Shown in pieces: positions 23,510 to 23,901 of a DNA stretch of 23,901 nt. Numbering within the stretch: the first letter of the stretch is position 1; each line of letters opens with the position of its first letter. The notes beneath the pieces were generated by a model that worked only from the letters and a program-made list of their open reading frames with translations, ran no database searches and was not told the DNA's origin. The DNA comes from JBFELO01 sp041552055. Its GTDB lineage: Bacteria > Acidobacteriota > Thermoanaerobaculia > Thermoanaerobaculales > Sulfomarinibacteraceae. The stretch covers positions 1-23,901 of the forward strand of contig JBFELO010000072.1 of the NCBI GenBank assembly GCA_041552055.1, read 5' to 3'. The position numbers were made by a program, and so were the translations under genes.

Positions 23510-23901
23510 ATGCAGGAACCGACCAAGGCGTTGATGAGAACGACTGGGTTGTTGATCGCCTTTCTGCTGCCGGCCCGCGTCGCGACCTCTCAGGTCGGAC
23601 CGGGTGCCCTCGAGGGGTGCGAGGACCTGGCAATGTCCACCGAGGTGGACTTCGTGACGCAGGGCCCCGAGCCGGTCGACGGCAACCCGATCATCTCGGG
23701 AGGAGATCTACTCGGGGTAGTGGACGCCGTATCCGGTTCCGCGTGCGTTGTGTGCGCGCGGAACAGTGATCTGCTGACGGGGTTTGACGTCTCGGTGGAC
23801 CTCGGTCTCGACGCCGTCGACGTGATCGATGTGGACTCGTATCTGGTGGCGTTCTCCACCGAACTGGATAGCCCCAACGCCGGTCAGTTCACCTCGGGTG
23901 A
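23510..23901 (+). CDS. Exported protein with FSTE...GLDAV repeats, copy 2 (truncated by window end)
   Basis: ATG 23510 has AAGGGAG upstream, 55 bp after copy 1. The frame is open to the window edge, with 130 residues visible. The signal peptide differs from copy 1 (LMRTTGLLIAFLLPARVATS). The mature part is closely paralogous: LAMSTEVDFVTQGPEPVDGN, then CVVCARNSDLLTGFDVSVDL, GLDAVDVIDV and LVAFSTELDSPNAGQFTSG. The last 59 nt (23843-23901) match 22807-22865 at 55 positions, and all four differences are synonymous. This indicates a fairly recent tandem duplication kept under purifying selection. The two genes are probably cotranscribed, and further copies may follow beyond the window. Confidence 0.8.
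   Translation, partial: MQEPTKALMRTTGLLIAFLLPARVATSQVGPGALEGCEDLAMSTEVDFVTQGPEPVDGNPIISGGDLLGVVDAVSGSACVVCARNSDLLTGFDVSVDLGLDAVDVIDVDSYLVAFSTELDSPNAGQFTSG

Overview
The window is GC-rich bacterial DNA with densely packed genes. The gene mix is a long Ser/Thr kinase with C-terminal TPRs, many exported proteins without known enzymatic domains, kelch and DUF1566 proteins, and an exported protein ending in a DGFE-type tail. This resembles uncultured Acidobacteriota, perhaps Thermoanaerobaculia. The assignment is an inference from gene style; there is no rRNA or other phylogenetic marker here.

Layout. (1) 1-2408 holds the 3' part of a nucleotide-transporter-like membrane protein and an exported two-domain protein. 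(2) 2492-3805 is a minus-strand MFS carrier that strikingly resembles animal MFSD1. (3) 3806-4364 holds a decayed DUF1566 fragment and an AT-rich near-palindrome, followed by an exported protein (4365-5447). (4) 5535-8213 encodes a secreted M6-type metalloprotease fused to kelch repeats. It is divergent across about 560 bp from a secreted DUF6351 hydrolase-like protein (8775-11099), which ends at a strong intrinsic terminator. (5) 11321-15184 is a compact three-gene operon for a DMSO-reductase-type respiratory enzyme: a Tat-exported molybdopterin subunit, a four-cluster ferredoxin subunit and an eight-helix membrane anchor. (6) 15319-16023 is a DUF1566 gene split by one in-frame TAG. (7) 16449-18731 is a Ser/Thr kinase-TPR protein, divergent from a six-helix membrane protein. 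(8) 19747-20845 encodes two small exported NTF2-fold-like proteins. (9) 20860-22237 holds a crotonase-family enzyme and a small ribbon-helix-helix protein with a four-cysteine tail. (10) 22255-23901 holds a short repeat cluster and two tandem paralogous exported repeat proteins, the second cut off by the window end.

The only clear multi-gene pathway is the DMSO-reductase-like operon. It would take electrons from the quinol pool through the anchor and the Fe-S subunit to a Mo-bisPGD active site outside the cytoplasm, so anaerobic respiration on an S-oxide, N-oxide or related acceptor is likely. The rest looks like envelope and secretion biology (protease, hydrolase, repeat proteins) plus signalling. 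No tRNA, rRNA, CRISPR array, transposase or prophage gene was recognised. The most unusual items are the amber-interrupted DUF1566 gene with its truncated relative, the MFSD1-like carrier, the RHH/Cys4 protein, the metalloprotease-kelch fusion and the tandem FSTE/GLDA repeat proteins.
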